From Schistosoma haematobium (lineage: Eukaryota > Platyhelminthes > Trematoda > Strigeidida > Schistosomatidae), in assembly GCF_000699445.3 (NCBI RefSeq), contig NC_067197.1, positions 7,260,152 through 7,324,151 of the forward strand: a DNA stretch of 64,000 nucleotides, in the 5' to 3' direction. Numbering within the stretch: the stretch's first letter is position 1; each line of letters opens with the position of its first letter. Positions 37,016-48,618 of the stretch are shown here, in pieces. The notes under the pieces were generated by a model that saw only the letters and a list, made by a program, of their open reading frames with translations, was not told the origin of the DNA and searched no databases. The position numbers and the translations under genes are program-made.

Positions 37016-39123
37016 TCATAATTATTAAAATCTAGAGATACTCAAAATCACTTAACAGATAAGCCAAGGTTGAAGAACTCTCACCAACATTCTTCATTAT
37101 GAGGTTTCATTCATAAGTGCATAACAACACCAAACATATCAATATTGAAACAAGTGTGACTTAAAATCTAAGTTAGTTGGAACCATGAATAACAGTCCAA
37201 GAAAAACATCAGTTAATCGACTACTGATTGTCGGATGGATATTGTCTTGATAAAATAAAGTTTATTTACCCAGTTTCTATTATCAGTCTTTATTTGGTGC
37301 CTAGTAGTTATAAAACTATGTCATCAAATTGTAGCCAAATTTTGAAAATTTCCCAATATTATCGTCCTTTAATAATTCCATTATGAAGCACAGTGGTGCG
37401 TTTGTCGTCAAATAGAATCACAAATTCCCTAGGTAACTTTTTTATGATGTTACATTTATAACTATGTTTAGAATAATATCAGAATCCCTGTCCATAGTAA
37501 TCATAATACTGGAAAACAGCAATCCTATGAATTGTTTCTAAGAAAACCAAAAGACTTCAAATATCTACTATTTTGCGGTGAATATAGATAAGTCAGATTG
37601 AGATTAGATTGCATATACTCTTTCAGAATTACAATAAATTGAAAATTCGAGTATTATGTCTACTGAAATATTGATTTTATTACAATGCTATGTAAACGAA
37701 TTTGATTTAGTAATAAGTTTTTATGAAATAGATCTATCTACCATGTACTTTTTAAATGAAGTGGTCTCTATAATTTTGAAACTGTTTCTTATAACAGAAT
37801 GTTTATGAGAACTTCCCACAGTAGTGTAGATCGTCAACGTTGATGATCTTTGTCGAATGATTAGGGGTCTACTCGAGTTAGACGGGAATGATGTGACCAA
37901 CAGCTAACATCGAAGTCACACCTCGCAGTCAGCATCTAACCTGGATCACCCCTTCGTCTTATCATGATTCTATAGATGATTTGAAGACTGAACAACACAA
38001 AGAATGTTTTTACAGAAATATATTAGTTAAAGTAGGTACAAGTGAAAGTAAGACTACCACTGCATAGTCCAGTTCATGGCGTATGATTAACTGATGCGCG
38101 ATGGTTGTCCTTGACCTCGACAGGAATCGATGATTTGTCCGATATTCAGTGACCCAACTGCCGGATGATTTGGCTAGGGCTCAGTTGAATTTCACTGGCC
38201 CTACAGTAGTATAATTCAAGCAAATAAAAGAAAATGTATTTATCTTAGCAAAAATGAATGGAATCGACAAGTGACTTATGAGAAATTCTTCAAACAATAT
38301 TAGAAAACATCTCTAGTTCAGAAAATTGATTTGCGTTTATATTATTCTTGGTAGCATGAATTGTCAATCACTGTTAATAGTTTTCATTATCACACATTTT
38401 ACATTTACACTAATTAAGTTGTTAAATCATGTTTATTTCTTCATTTACTTTTCCAAGTTCTCATAATGGTCAAGTAGATTTCTAATGTCGAAATCGCGTA
38501 CACATTTTTTTAAAAAAAACTACCATAAGAACAATCAATATACCATGAGGTTATCTATATTAAACTCACAACGAACTAGAATGGGTTTAAAATCATTGTA
38601 CATTAAATATTCTTTCTATCACAAAGTATTCATGCACTTGTAGTAATAGCCTTAGAATCAATTAAACTAATGATCAGTGCTATTTCTTTTATATATACAT
38701 AAATAAGAAATGTATTTGACACATATTATATTTGGTGACATGTGACAAAATTAACTGTGAACCCTTAAATTTTCTAAACTAGGTCAGAATGATGACTGTA
38801 TCAGTATGTTTCAAAGAAGACAACAACAAATGAAACGAATATATTAGATCATATTAGATATAAAGAACAATTATGTATGTATGATGCAACAAATAAGATT
38901 TCACTTTGAAAATTGGTTAATTCATGTGTACACAATGAATTGTATTTTATATGGTTACATGTTTTACTTTGCACTAATTCATAGAACAATAAATACCATC
39001 ATAATTGTTACATTTATTACCAAGTAACCCGTATGTATGTGCTTATCATTTACAATAACAATAAAATGTACATTGCGATTTTTATGCATGTTTTAACTAA
39101 AGGAGTTTTTGTGGATATTATGG
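37016..39123. other. Non-coding, AT-rich
   Basis: No exon or RNA gene seen. The less AT-rich part at 37800-38220 may be an old repeat, but I found no boundaries. Confidence 0.4.
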
Positions 39124-39306
39124 TAATTTCAATATTTGAGATCATGAGCTAATTGAAACTAGACCATTATAGATAACGTGAAAACACTGAACATCCATTT
39201 CGTTCTATTGTGGAACTCCTCAGCGGTGCGTATCCACGATCCTGCCCCGTGAGATTCGAACCCAGGTCTAGCTTCAATTGACTCATGATCTCAACTATTG
39301 AAATTA
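39124..39306 (-). mobile_element. tRNA-like/hammerhead element (family H3), compact form with long inverted ends
   Basis: Ends match as inverted repeats over about 38 bp with few mismatches (both begin TTCAATA.TTGAGATCATGAG). Minus strand: left end, B-box-like TGGGTTCGAATCTC, hammerhead, tail. The A-box half of the tRNA-like head is absent. The hammerhead (39184-39230) has intact CTGAGGA and GAAA; stem II has changed to GUUC/GAAC on both sides, so pairing is kept. Confidence 0.75.
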
Positions 39307-39383
39307 AATAATATAATTCAAGAAGTCTTACTGAACAAATAATTTAGTTAGTTTTATTTTGTTAGTTAAAACAAGTGGGCTAG

Positions 39384-39894
39384 TGTTATATCCTAGTGAA
39401 GTTTAAACTAAGGGTAACTTCTGTGAATTACTAATGGACTAATATTATACATTCTTATTGTATGACTGTTCAGGAACTAGATTGTGCATATCTATATTCA
39501 TCTTATTATAAGCCTTATTTCGACTGATAGATTGTTAATATTATACGATTTACTGTTCTTAAGTTATGCTCAGTTAAATGATTAGTCTCTCACGTTCATA
39601 ACCATTTTTGGCTTGATCTTGTATAAATGTTATTTCCTATTTTATGGTGTAATGCGGTCTGTTTGGCTGGTACATGAACCAAGTATGTTTAAAATGAATG
39701 ATTCGCATAATGGAAGCTATTATTAGCGTTCTGGACTCAACTGGACGGGTTAGGCGAACAAAGGACCAATAAGGACTCTAGGCTCCTTATACTGGTCGGA
39801 CATCACTATTTTAGCACAGTACTAAAATTGAATAAGTCGTATTTCAATTGGCGAATAAATCACGTCATGACTGTCCGAGCTTAAAGTCACAACA
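39384..39894 (+). mobile_element. 511-bp LTR with primer-binding site, rest of element lost
   Basis: Begins TGTTATATCC and ends GTCACAACA (TGTT/AACA ends). It is followed at 39897 by TTGGCGACGGGAG, a typical tRNA primer-binding sequence of Gypsy-like elements. No internal coding sequence follows. It is a 5' LTR remnant. A diverged piece of the same LTR is at 4085-4190. Confidence 0.6.
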
Positions 39895-40100
39895 AATTGG
39901 CGACGGGAGTTTTGCGAGAAAAAATTATACAACAGCTAATATTTTTTTTAAAAAATATGTAAAAACCGTTTCCAATTTTATATTACGCTAAACCAAATGG
40001 TGATGACCTGTTGTTTACATGTTAGACCTCAGAGTTATTGTCCATTTGTCGTAATTTCAATGGCGACAATAATTGAATTACATTCCCTGAGTTGAACGGT

Positions 40101-40475
40101 GTTTATTAACAGTTGTCTACACAAAGTACTTCGGATCCGTTGGCCGGACACTATTAGCAACAACCAACTTCGGGAGAGAACAAACCAGATTCCAGCGGAG
40201 GAACAATTCAGGAAGAAGCGCTGGAAGTGGATAGGACACACATTGAATAAAGCACCCAACTGCGTCACAAGACAAGCCCCCACATGGAATCCTCAAGGCC
40301 AAAGGAAAAGAGGAAGACCAAAGAACACATTACTCCGAGAAATGGAGATAGACATGAGAAAAATGGACAAGAATTGGATGGAATTAGAAAAGAAGGTGCA
40401 GGACAGAGTGGGTTGGAGAATGCTGGTCGGCGGCCTATGCTTCATTAGGAGTAACAGGCGTAAGTAAGTAAGTAA
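40101..40475 (+). mobile_element. 5'-truncated LINE (family C), open C-terminus
   Basis: Encodes about 120 residues with '[20 protein letters not shown]', '[10 protein letters not shown]'-like residues, '[20 protein letters not shown]' and '[12 protein letters not shown]', the usual ending of this LINE group. The tail is GTAACAGGCGTAAGTAAGTA. Perfect 12-bp duplications GAGTTGAACGGT (40089-40100, 40476-40487). No stops inside, so a fairly recent insertion. Confidence 0.85.
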
Positions 40476-40487
40476 GAGTTGAACGGT

Positions 40488-41580
40488 TTAGTTGTGAAGT
40501 TTTCAATGTCTTACGAAAATAAAATTACATCAAATACATCCAAAAGAAGTAAGCTGTTAACATTTCTGTACAACAAAACATAGTATTTGCCAAGGTGAAG
40601 AAGTTTTCACAGTTCGAGTGTATAAATAATTTCTCAAGATCAGACATATGTATCATACATGCAAGATTTATGTTTTCTTGTAGATAATGAATAATCAATT
40701 ACACTATTCTCAGTAATTTTGAAGTAGAAAACAATTTGACTTTTCCACTGTATTAACTTCTGTTTTGTTATTAACTTTACTTCAATCTGGTCATTTTTCA
40801 TTTATATTAAGACACATCATTTGTAGATTCACTTGATTGAAGTTTCATGTAATGCTTAGCTTCACCCTTGAATACTATTCATCTAACACAAAATTGTGGA
40901 TAGACCTACACTGCATGACTACTACTACTACTACTACTACTATTTTGGCTCGTTTGATATTTATTCGTTTTATTTCACCTGTTGATAGACTGAGGCAGCT
41001 AAGACTGGCGCACATTTCACTTTGATCCTGAACTGTTTACTACTGAATGATTGATTATTATTATTATTAGCTTTTTTCTATATTACATTTTTGGTACAAT
41101 ATAGAATTCTCACCGCAAAGTATTTCAACAAGTTTCCGTTTGTTATTTCTTGATCGATCCTGACGATAAATATTGAGTGATCGCCAGTTAGATGTTAGCA
41201 GTTCTAGAATCGACATCTGAATATTGTTTGTTCTTTTCAATGCATATTGTCAATCACCATGATGTCGCTGATTGTACCTTTTTATAACCTGTACAGCGAA
41301 ATGTCGTCAACTTTTTCATAAACTCGCCTGAATAGGTTGTGCACTCAACAGACATTATGATGTATTAAAACAAACAAGAAAACAGATAACTTGTTGAAAT
41401 ATCCTGATAGCAGAAACAGGTAGCTCAGATATTCAGGCAGGCCGCCGACGTACTATACGTCCGTTCAGTCCCCCCTCTTCAACTGATAAACAACTAATCT
41501 CAACTACAGATTTATTTAATGTAAATCCATATACATATGAATTAACAATAAGAACTGACTTCATGAATGGTACCAAATAA

Positions 41581-41611
<31 letters not shown>

Positions 41612-42580
41612 AGGCATTCACTTTCAACTGTTTCTTATGGTAAATATACCCTGTAAAAATATCTGAACATTTGATTACTATATCATTAATTAAGTATGAA
41701 AGTTGAATTAAAGGAAGATCCAATTTAGTCTTATGAAAAATAATAAGGACAATTATTATTATTGTCCATAGTGTTGTATGTCAATTCATGAGAAATGAAA
41801 GAATTGACAATTTAATTTTACATGACAATAAATGTTGATGTGAATTATTTATTTTGTTCTAATATTCAAGCATTTAATATTAAATAGCCTGAAACTAAGA
41901 ATAAACATGAATAAACAATTATAGCGATGAATAAATTTCATATTACTCCCTTTCATTGTTTCTATCTTCCTCTCTCTCTCACTCACCCTCACACACACAC
42001 ACTCTCACTCGCTCACTTACACACACTCTCTGTCACTCGCTTACCTACATACATACACTTTGTCTCTTGTGTTCTACAAGAATTATTTGACATATATATA
42101 TTTCTTTATGAAATCTATTTTGTTATAATGTATTGCAATATAGTACAAATTCAATTGTAATTACACTATTATTAAAGTATGATGTTGTTTGTCATGATAT
42201 CAATGAAATCAAATGCAATAGAGAAAAAAGAACATGTATCTACAAGTGTTGCCTTTGAACTTTCTCAGTTCATTTCTAATGGACTGACAACTTTGTAGCT
42301 AGTTAATTAATTGAATACTTTGACAAACTCACCATAGTGATATATTAATTTTTTTTAAAATATGGTATTTGCTTAAAGTACACTTATAAATAGTGGTTAC
42401 TAGGAAAAAGAATCAGTGATAAACATTGGAATTATTTTAATAATTAAATTACATTGTTAATACATCAGTTCAGTAATAATTTATTATATAAGTAACTATA
42501 ATATAATAACTGATCTTCTTAAGAATTCATATTCACTCAATGTGGATCAGTAATGGAGTATTTAGTCAAGTCATGTATCA
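40488..42580. other. Non-coding, simple repeats only
   Basis: Contains an ACT/ATT tract at 40917-40945, a CT run at 41583-41611 and CT/CA-rich sequence at 41970-42060. No coding sequence supported. Confidence 0.5.
41583..41611. repeat. (CT)n microsatellite
   Basis: Uninterrupted CT dinucleotides, about 14 units. Confidence 0.95.
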
Positions 42581-42586
42581 CTAACT

Positions 42587-42708
42587 CCGCCTGAAGTCCC
42601 TCCGGGGGCTACTGCCGGTCCCAAGCCCGGATAAAGGAGGGGGTTGGGCATGGGGTTAGCGACCCCATCCTGTAGAAAACTAACTCGCTAAAAAACGCTA
42701 ACCATGTA
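42587..42708 (-). mobile_element. Short LINE-derived element (family C leader), tail missing
   Basis: Reverse complement of the first part of 53256-53419: GGTTAGCGTTTTTTAGCGAG, then GATGGGGTCGC and a GC-rich stretch with TTTATCCGGGCTTG. It lacks the GTAAG tail. Confidence 0.65.
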
Positions 42709-43552
42709 TTATTACTAACAAATATACATATTTCACAACTTTATATCCTGTTTTGACATTTAGTAAGCGTTATTAATATGGCTCTTAAAATATTAAGCTG
42801 CATAAATTAGAATCTAAATGATCATACTCAACTCCCTGGTGATTTGATTTAAACTGCTATCCATAGTTTAAAACCCATTTTAATCTCCAATATTCATGCT
42901 TAGTTTATGGCATCTTTAATATATACATATTCCTTGATACAAAGTATGCCTTGTTAAATGGATACCTAAGAATTATATCATATACGATGTTAATGGGTAC
43001 GAGAAGTTCATTGTTGAAACGGGTATATCGAACATTGTTTTCGATTACATCTTTTACTCAGTTTGATCATGTACTTTTGTAGGATATCGGAATCTTCTAG
43101 AAAAAGTTAACTAAATTCTTTAGTATCTTTTATAGCTTCTAATATGTGGACATAATACTTTATCATGAAATGAAATTCAAAAAACGATTATATTCGAATA
43201 ATTAGAGGGTTATAAAACTATAAGTTAACCAATTAAAATAAGTGTATCCTTTGTTGAGATTTTATCAACTGAGTTAATAGACAACCATTACATTTATAGA
43301 TTCATCTCGTATTTTAGCGTATTGTACTGACAGAACATGAATGGAATTAAACAGGTAAATATTTCAGTATTCTATATATTTGCATGTTGCCCGATTTACA
43401 TTCGTATTCTACTAGCTTCACAATGGAGATAAGTCTTGTTAATGATTGAGTACTAAATAATATGAAACATTGTTAAACAATTTCCTGTACATTATTGTAA
43501 ATAGTTCAACTTTTAGAATAGTCCCTAAAACCCATTAGAATTGTTTTTGATA

Positions 43553-43607
43553 GTTTTATTCTCTAAGCTCCATCAAAATCATCCACTTGAGCCACAAATC
43601 TTCTTCA
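43553..43607 (+). mobile_element. 3' end of the Penelope-like element
   Basis: 'GCTCCATCAAAATCATCCAC', then 'TTGAGCCACAAATCTTCTTC', matches the 3' boundary of the insert at 7239-7940 with few changes. Very short copy. Confidence 0.5.
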
Positions 43608-43774
43608 CTATCTACTGGAATTGTGCTGATTCTTACATAAGTCATGCCCACCAGTTATTTAGAATCTTTTTAAAAATACTCTACGTATTTAAAATAGCTT
43701 TTCAATTTGATAATATGTACGCCATTGCCGAATAATTAAAAATGTTCAAAAAAGTTTTAAAGAATAAATAGATT

Positions 43775-43940
43775 GCGGCTAGTACTACCACGCAGAACAG
43801 GAGTCTAGTCCCATTTGAGACTCATCAGCTGGATATATCTGAATCTCGGTGTTTTTGTTTACATCAGTAATCGAAACTAGTATCTTTGGTTTCAAACGCC
43901 AACGAAGTTATCCGTTGGGCTACCCAATCTACCTAGACAA
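43775..43940 (-). mobile_element. Sm-alpha-type repeat with dead hammerhead
   Basis: The minus strand has an A-box side ('AACGGATAACTTCGTTGGCG' near 43921-43893) and then ATATCCAGCTGATGAG. The core strand that should read CGAAAC reads CTAGAC, so the essential GAAA is lost and cleavage should be abolished. Confidence 0.7.
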
Positions 43941-44742
43941 TAGCTCCAACAGACATACTATTTACATTGTTAGAAGGCAGAATTTGAGTCACCTTGCTGT
44001 TGGTAATTCACTGTTAGTTACATTACATTTATTCTGTGGAAATCTTCCGACATAATGGCTATATCAAGGTAATCCACTCATGTTACGCATATGCCAACAG
44101 AAACTGATCAAAATTTAGTTCTGAATATCAACGACAGGCTAACTTAAATATTTTTCTATCATCATATAAGAACAATAACAATTCAAGATTATCCAGTTTT
44201 TTTTGAAAATTTTTATTACCCCATCTCTGTACCCAACCAAAAAACAATAATTAATGCAAAAGAGAAATAACAAAGTATGATGAGCACAAAAAACTCTAAA
44301 CAAATAAAGATTTGGAAGATAGGATAAACAAACAGTCGTATGCTGAGAAAGAAAACAACGAAGAGACAAGATTTCTTTTAATGTTTATAAAAAAATTCAG
44401 AAACCAACCAACCAACCACACACACACACACGACAAGATGCCCAACCTTTATCAACTTGTTACTACTTTCATCCAACAAATAATAGTATTTAGGACAACC
44501 CAATAAAGGAGAGGCGATATTTTCATAGAGACAGAAATAGTGAAAGAAAAATAATTAACAAGGGTGATTACAGACGAAATAAATAATAGTGACGAACAAG
44601 GAAAAAAAATTGTCCAACAAATCAATATCCATTCACGAGGGGTCGAAAATTGTATTTACTACAGTCATTATTATTATCAAGTAAATATTTATTTCAGTTG
44701 TGCTGTGTTTTTTTTATAATAATTTCACCGGCATTATCGACA

Positions 44743-44785
<43 letters not shown>

Positions 44786-45280
44786 TAAGAAGAGGAACAA
44801 AGGGAGATAGAATAGTGAAATTATGAGATTGAATGTATTGCAAACCAACTATGCGTATAAATTGATTTAAACAACAAAAACAACAACGAAAAATCGTAAC
44901 AACCCTATGGGAAACTGGAGAAAACAAGGGTAAAATAATAATAATAATAATAATAAAGTAACCATCGTTTGAAAAGTAATTTTGTCATGTGATGCATTAC
45001 AGAGGACTATTTCAACAATATTTCTGCAATCAGTTTCCAAGATAAACCAACGATTGGAATTATGTTAGAAAAAAAAGAATAAGCGAATAAACAGTTATAG
45101 AAAAGGATGTAGTTTTATGGGAGTGAGAGAGGGATGGAGGGAGGGAGGGAAAAAAGCTGGTGAATAAAAGAGAACAATAGAAAATAATTGAAAACATGAA
45201 ACAAATGGAACATTAGTTATAACTAGATAAGTCAAAAATAAATTGTCATTCTTTATGAGGTAGAATTAACAATTCAACTA
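43941..45280. other. Non-coding, AT-rich with AAT microsatellites
   Basis: (TAA)n runs at 44744-44783 and 44933-44956. The open frames here are low-complexity artefacts. Confidence 0.6.
44744..44783. repeat. (TAA)n microsatellite
   Basis: About 13 uninterrupted TAA units. Confidence 0.95.
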
Positions 45281-45284
45281 TTTA

Positions 45285-45290
45285 TTTATT
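45285..45290 (-). terminator. Candidate polyadenylation signal of the nuclear receptor gene
   Basis: Minus-strand AATAAA (two overlapping copies, 45281-45290) about 250 nt beyond the stop codon. Confidence 0.4.
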
Positions 45291-45536
45291 AGTAGATATA
45301 GTGATGAATAATAATAATAATAATATATTCAATGTGTTCAATTTACTCGGAGCGCATTCAGTTAAACAAAAAGATCATATATTAGGTAATTAACAATAAT
45401 GGTAGTAATAATAATAGTAATGATAATAGCACTTATAAACAATCGAAAACAAATTGAAGATAAAGTATCGATGAAAAGAAAAAAAATAGACAAAAAAACA
45501 CAAAACAAAAAAAAACGTTGTTTTAGAACATTGGAA

Positions 45537-45961
45537 TTATGTTTGTGAGATTTTGACAAGACTGTTGAATAAATCTTCAACTGAATCACCTAATTGATTA
45601 GATACAAAGAAAATAATTGACTCTTTAGTTATATTCAATAGTTTATCAATTAATGTATGTATCATGGATGGTGCATCAATAGGAATAACACTGCTACTGA
45701 CATTGTTACTACTACTACTACTACTACTATTATTATTAATGTTACCAATATTGCTACAGTTGAACACATTAGTACAAGTAGTAGTTGTAGTAGTATTCAA
45801 GTCATCAGAACGATTGGTACTCATTGTCTGACAACTCTGTGGTGATGAGTTTGGATTGGAATTAGATTTTTCATTGGTTCCTTCTGGTGTGACTATATAT
45901 TCTAGAAGTATTTGTTCCAACCAATGGATATCATTGATAGGTTGCGTTTCTTGATAATTGC
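45537..45961 (-). CDS. Nuclear receptor last exon
   Basis: Acceptor TGTCAAG at the minus-strand position 45962, preceded by a T-rich tract. Encodes 'IHWLEQILLEYIVTPEG', a 60-residue Asn/Ser/Thr insert (T runs, S runs), then the terminal helices, ending in TAA or similar stop at 45537. Confidence 0.7.
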
Positions 45962-47653
45962 CTTGACAATCAGAAAAACACATAACAGAAATGTCAAAAT
46001 TAAAAATAACATATAATCATATTAGGAAATGAAGCATAATTTTTTCCCTAAGTCAACTTGGCGACTTTGTACGACCAAAATTACTAACCTAAGAAATCAG
46101 TTATAAATAGTTAACGTGCCATTTGTAAAATGCTCAAATCCTTCCCATTACTCTTTGAATTTGAGACTACTCAGTTTTCTACACGAAAAGCCGACTTTCC
46201 ATGTCTGAAAATTAAAACCGACTAGAATTCTAACACTAATGAAACAAAATTGCTTAAATGCCACTGTAAGATCACACAGTATATGTGTAAAGTATGAAAA
46301 TAATACATTGAATACGTTATTTGCCCATCTTCCATAAGTTGTCCCCCACAAACTCAATCGTTCCTTTATTTCTGTCTATATTTTGACTACTTTTTGCCTT
46401 CTTTTTCACTCTTCATTTTCCTCTTTTATCCATGAGCATTCTACTTTCAACTCCTAAATATACTACTTATGTCTGTTTCTACAAGTAGTGCACACAACGC
46501 TGCTTGTGGATTAACATTTGTGTGTACAATAATTTCTGTCGACTCGGATTCTTAATGTGTCTGCCAAATTTCCAGTTATACTTGCTACAAAGATCTAATG
46601 CAATTAAAATAAACATTTCATACGCCTACACTTGATGAAAACATAATCCAGTTAGAATTAGATTTATGAAGTTGGTTGATAAAATTCTCAAAATTTATAA
46701 ACGTCATAACTTAAGGTAAGTTACCCAAATCGCTAAATTACAACGAACTAGAAAATATTTAGCGAAAACACAGTAGTCACTCAACTGTCATATGGAAATA
46801 TCATACTGACTAGTTACCGAAATGAGGGTTGACTGAAGAACTACAAAAAAACCGATGACAGCCACCCAGGTACTTCATCCTAGTTTTAGAACTCTTAAGT
46901 AGTTCCAGTAAAAGGCTGTGACTTGAGGAATCGAGTATATTAGGAGAGGTTCAGTTATGTACTTATAGTATAGTATAATGATAGCGCTAAATTCAAAACT
47001 GGAATTGTAATAAAAGACCATCATATTTCAGCTCAGTGACTTAATTGTATCATGTTCACAACAAGAGCTGATTATCCTGCATAAAATCATGGGGGGGAGA
47101 GCTTGTGAATAATCCTAAAATTAAGACAATAGAGACAGGTTGCTTTATTATGCAACTTAATCAGTAGTAAGTTTGTTAATTACAAGTCAATTACTTAATT
47201 ATCTTTTGACATATAGATCAATATTTATAGCTGAAATAAATGAGAAAAGCTTTTAAATAACAATAATAATCTTTCCTATTTTAATATGATTACGGAATTC
47301 TAAACAAATAATTTGACAAGTATAATACATTCATCAATTCTAAATTCTTTTGATTGAGATCATGAATCGATTGATGTTAGACCACCAATGAAAACCTAGA
47401 AGCACTGGACGGCCGTTTCGTCCTATTGCGGGACTCCTCAGCAGTGCGCATCCACGATCCCGCTCGCAGGATTCAAACCCAGGGCCTTCAGTCTCGCGCG
47501 TGAACGCTTAACCTACTGAACCACTGAGCCGGCATTCAATGGTGTTAACGTCTAACCTCAACCAATCCACGAGATTCCTTATTAGGTCAAATCAAAATAA
47601 TAGTACTACTACTACTACTACTACTACTAATAATAATAATAATAATAATAATA

Positions 47654-47685
<32 letters not shown>

Positions 47686-48587
47686 GACAAAATATTGATA
47701 TCTATTTGCCGTTATCTGAGACACATTCATAGAAAAGGTAAAATGCTTTTCTTCAATAAAGTATTTACTCGCTTACTGACAATTGTTACGTCGTCACAAT
47801 GAGATCAAAACAATATAAATTAATTAACAATTAGATACAATCAAATTGTTTTCATAGTCTCGATTCACTTAGAAAGAATCCTTAAATGAAGAAGGGTATT
47901 ATACACTACCTATATAAAATGACTTGTATTCAAATAGATTATAAGCTAGTAACAGTATAACAACGTCTGGGTCATTTCTCTGTCTAACAAGTCTAATACA
48001 TAGAAAGATGTCTGATGGATAAATGTACTAATCAAATTTATGATTGTTTGTATGCGTACATAGTAAATGTTAATATTATCAATGATAAATATATAAGTAG
48101 GTTAAGTTGATCAACTATTTATTTATCAGTTTACGGGTTGTGGAGATTGTTAAGTTTTTGATTGAGATCATGAACCGATTGATGTTAGATCACCATGGAA
48201 AACCTGGAAGCATTGGACGGCCGTTTTGTCTCATTGTGGTCGTTCAGTGCTTCCAGGTTTTCTATGGTGGTTTAGCTTCAGTTCACTCATGATCTCAACT
48301 ATTGAAAATTGTATCAGTCATAGTTTATTTTAAAAGCATATATATATATATATAACTGACCTAATATTAATAAACCAATTCGAATCAGACTGTAAACTGA
48401 ATGAGTAAATTTCAGTGAATAACATATTGTTGCTATTGATTGAATATCATGAAATGCACTGATCATTTCAACATATTTCTTCTTTGATTTTATCGATTTA
48501 CCGATTCGAAATTTTTTCTTAATTATTAATTTCTCCCCATTAAATTTACTCTTATCATTCACTGGTGACAATGACGTAGACGATGGC

Positions 48588-48618
<31 letters not shown>

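Noticed and set aside
41583..47685. Arrays of short tandem units considered as CRISPR or satellite
   Set aside because: Simple 2-3 bp microsatellites without spacers in an animal genome.
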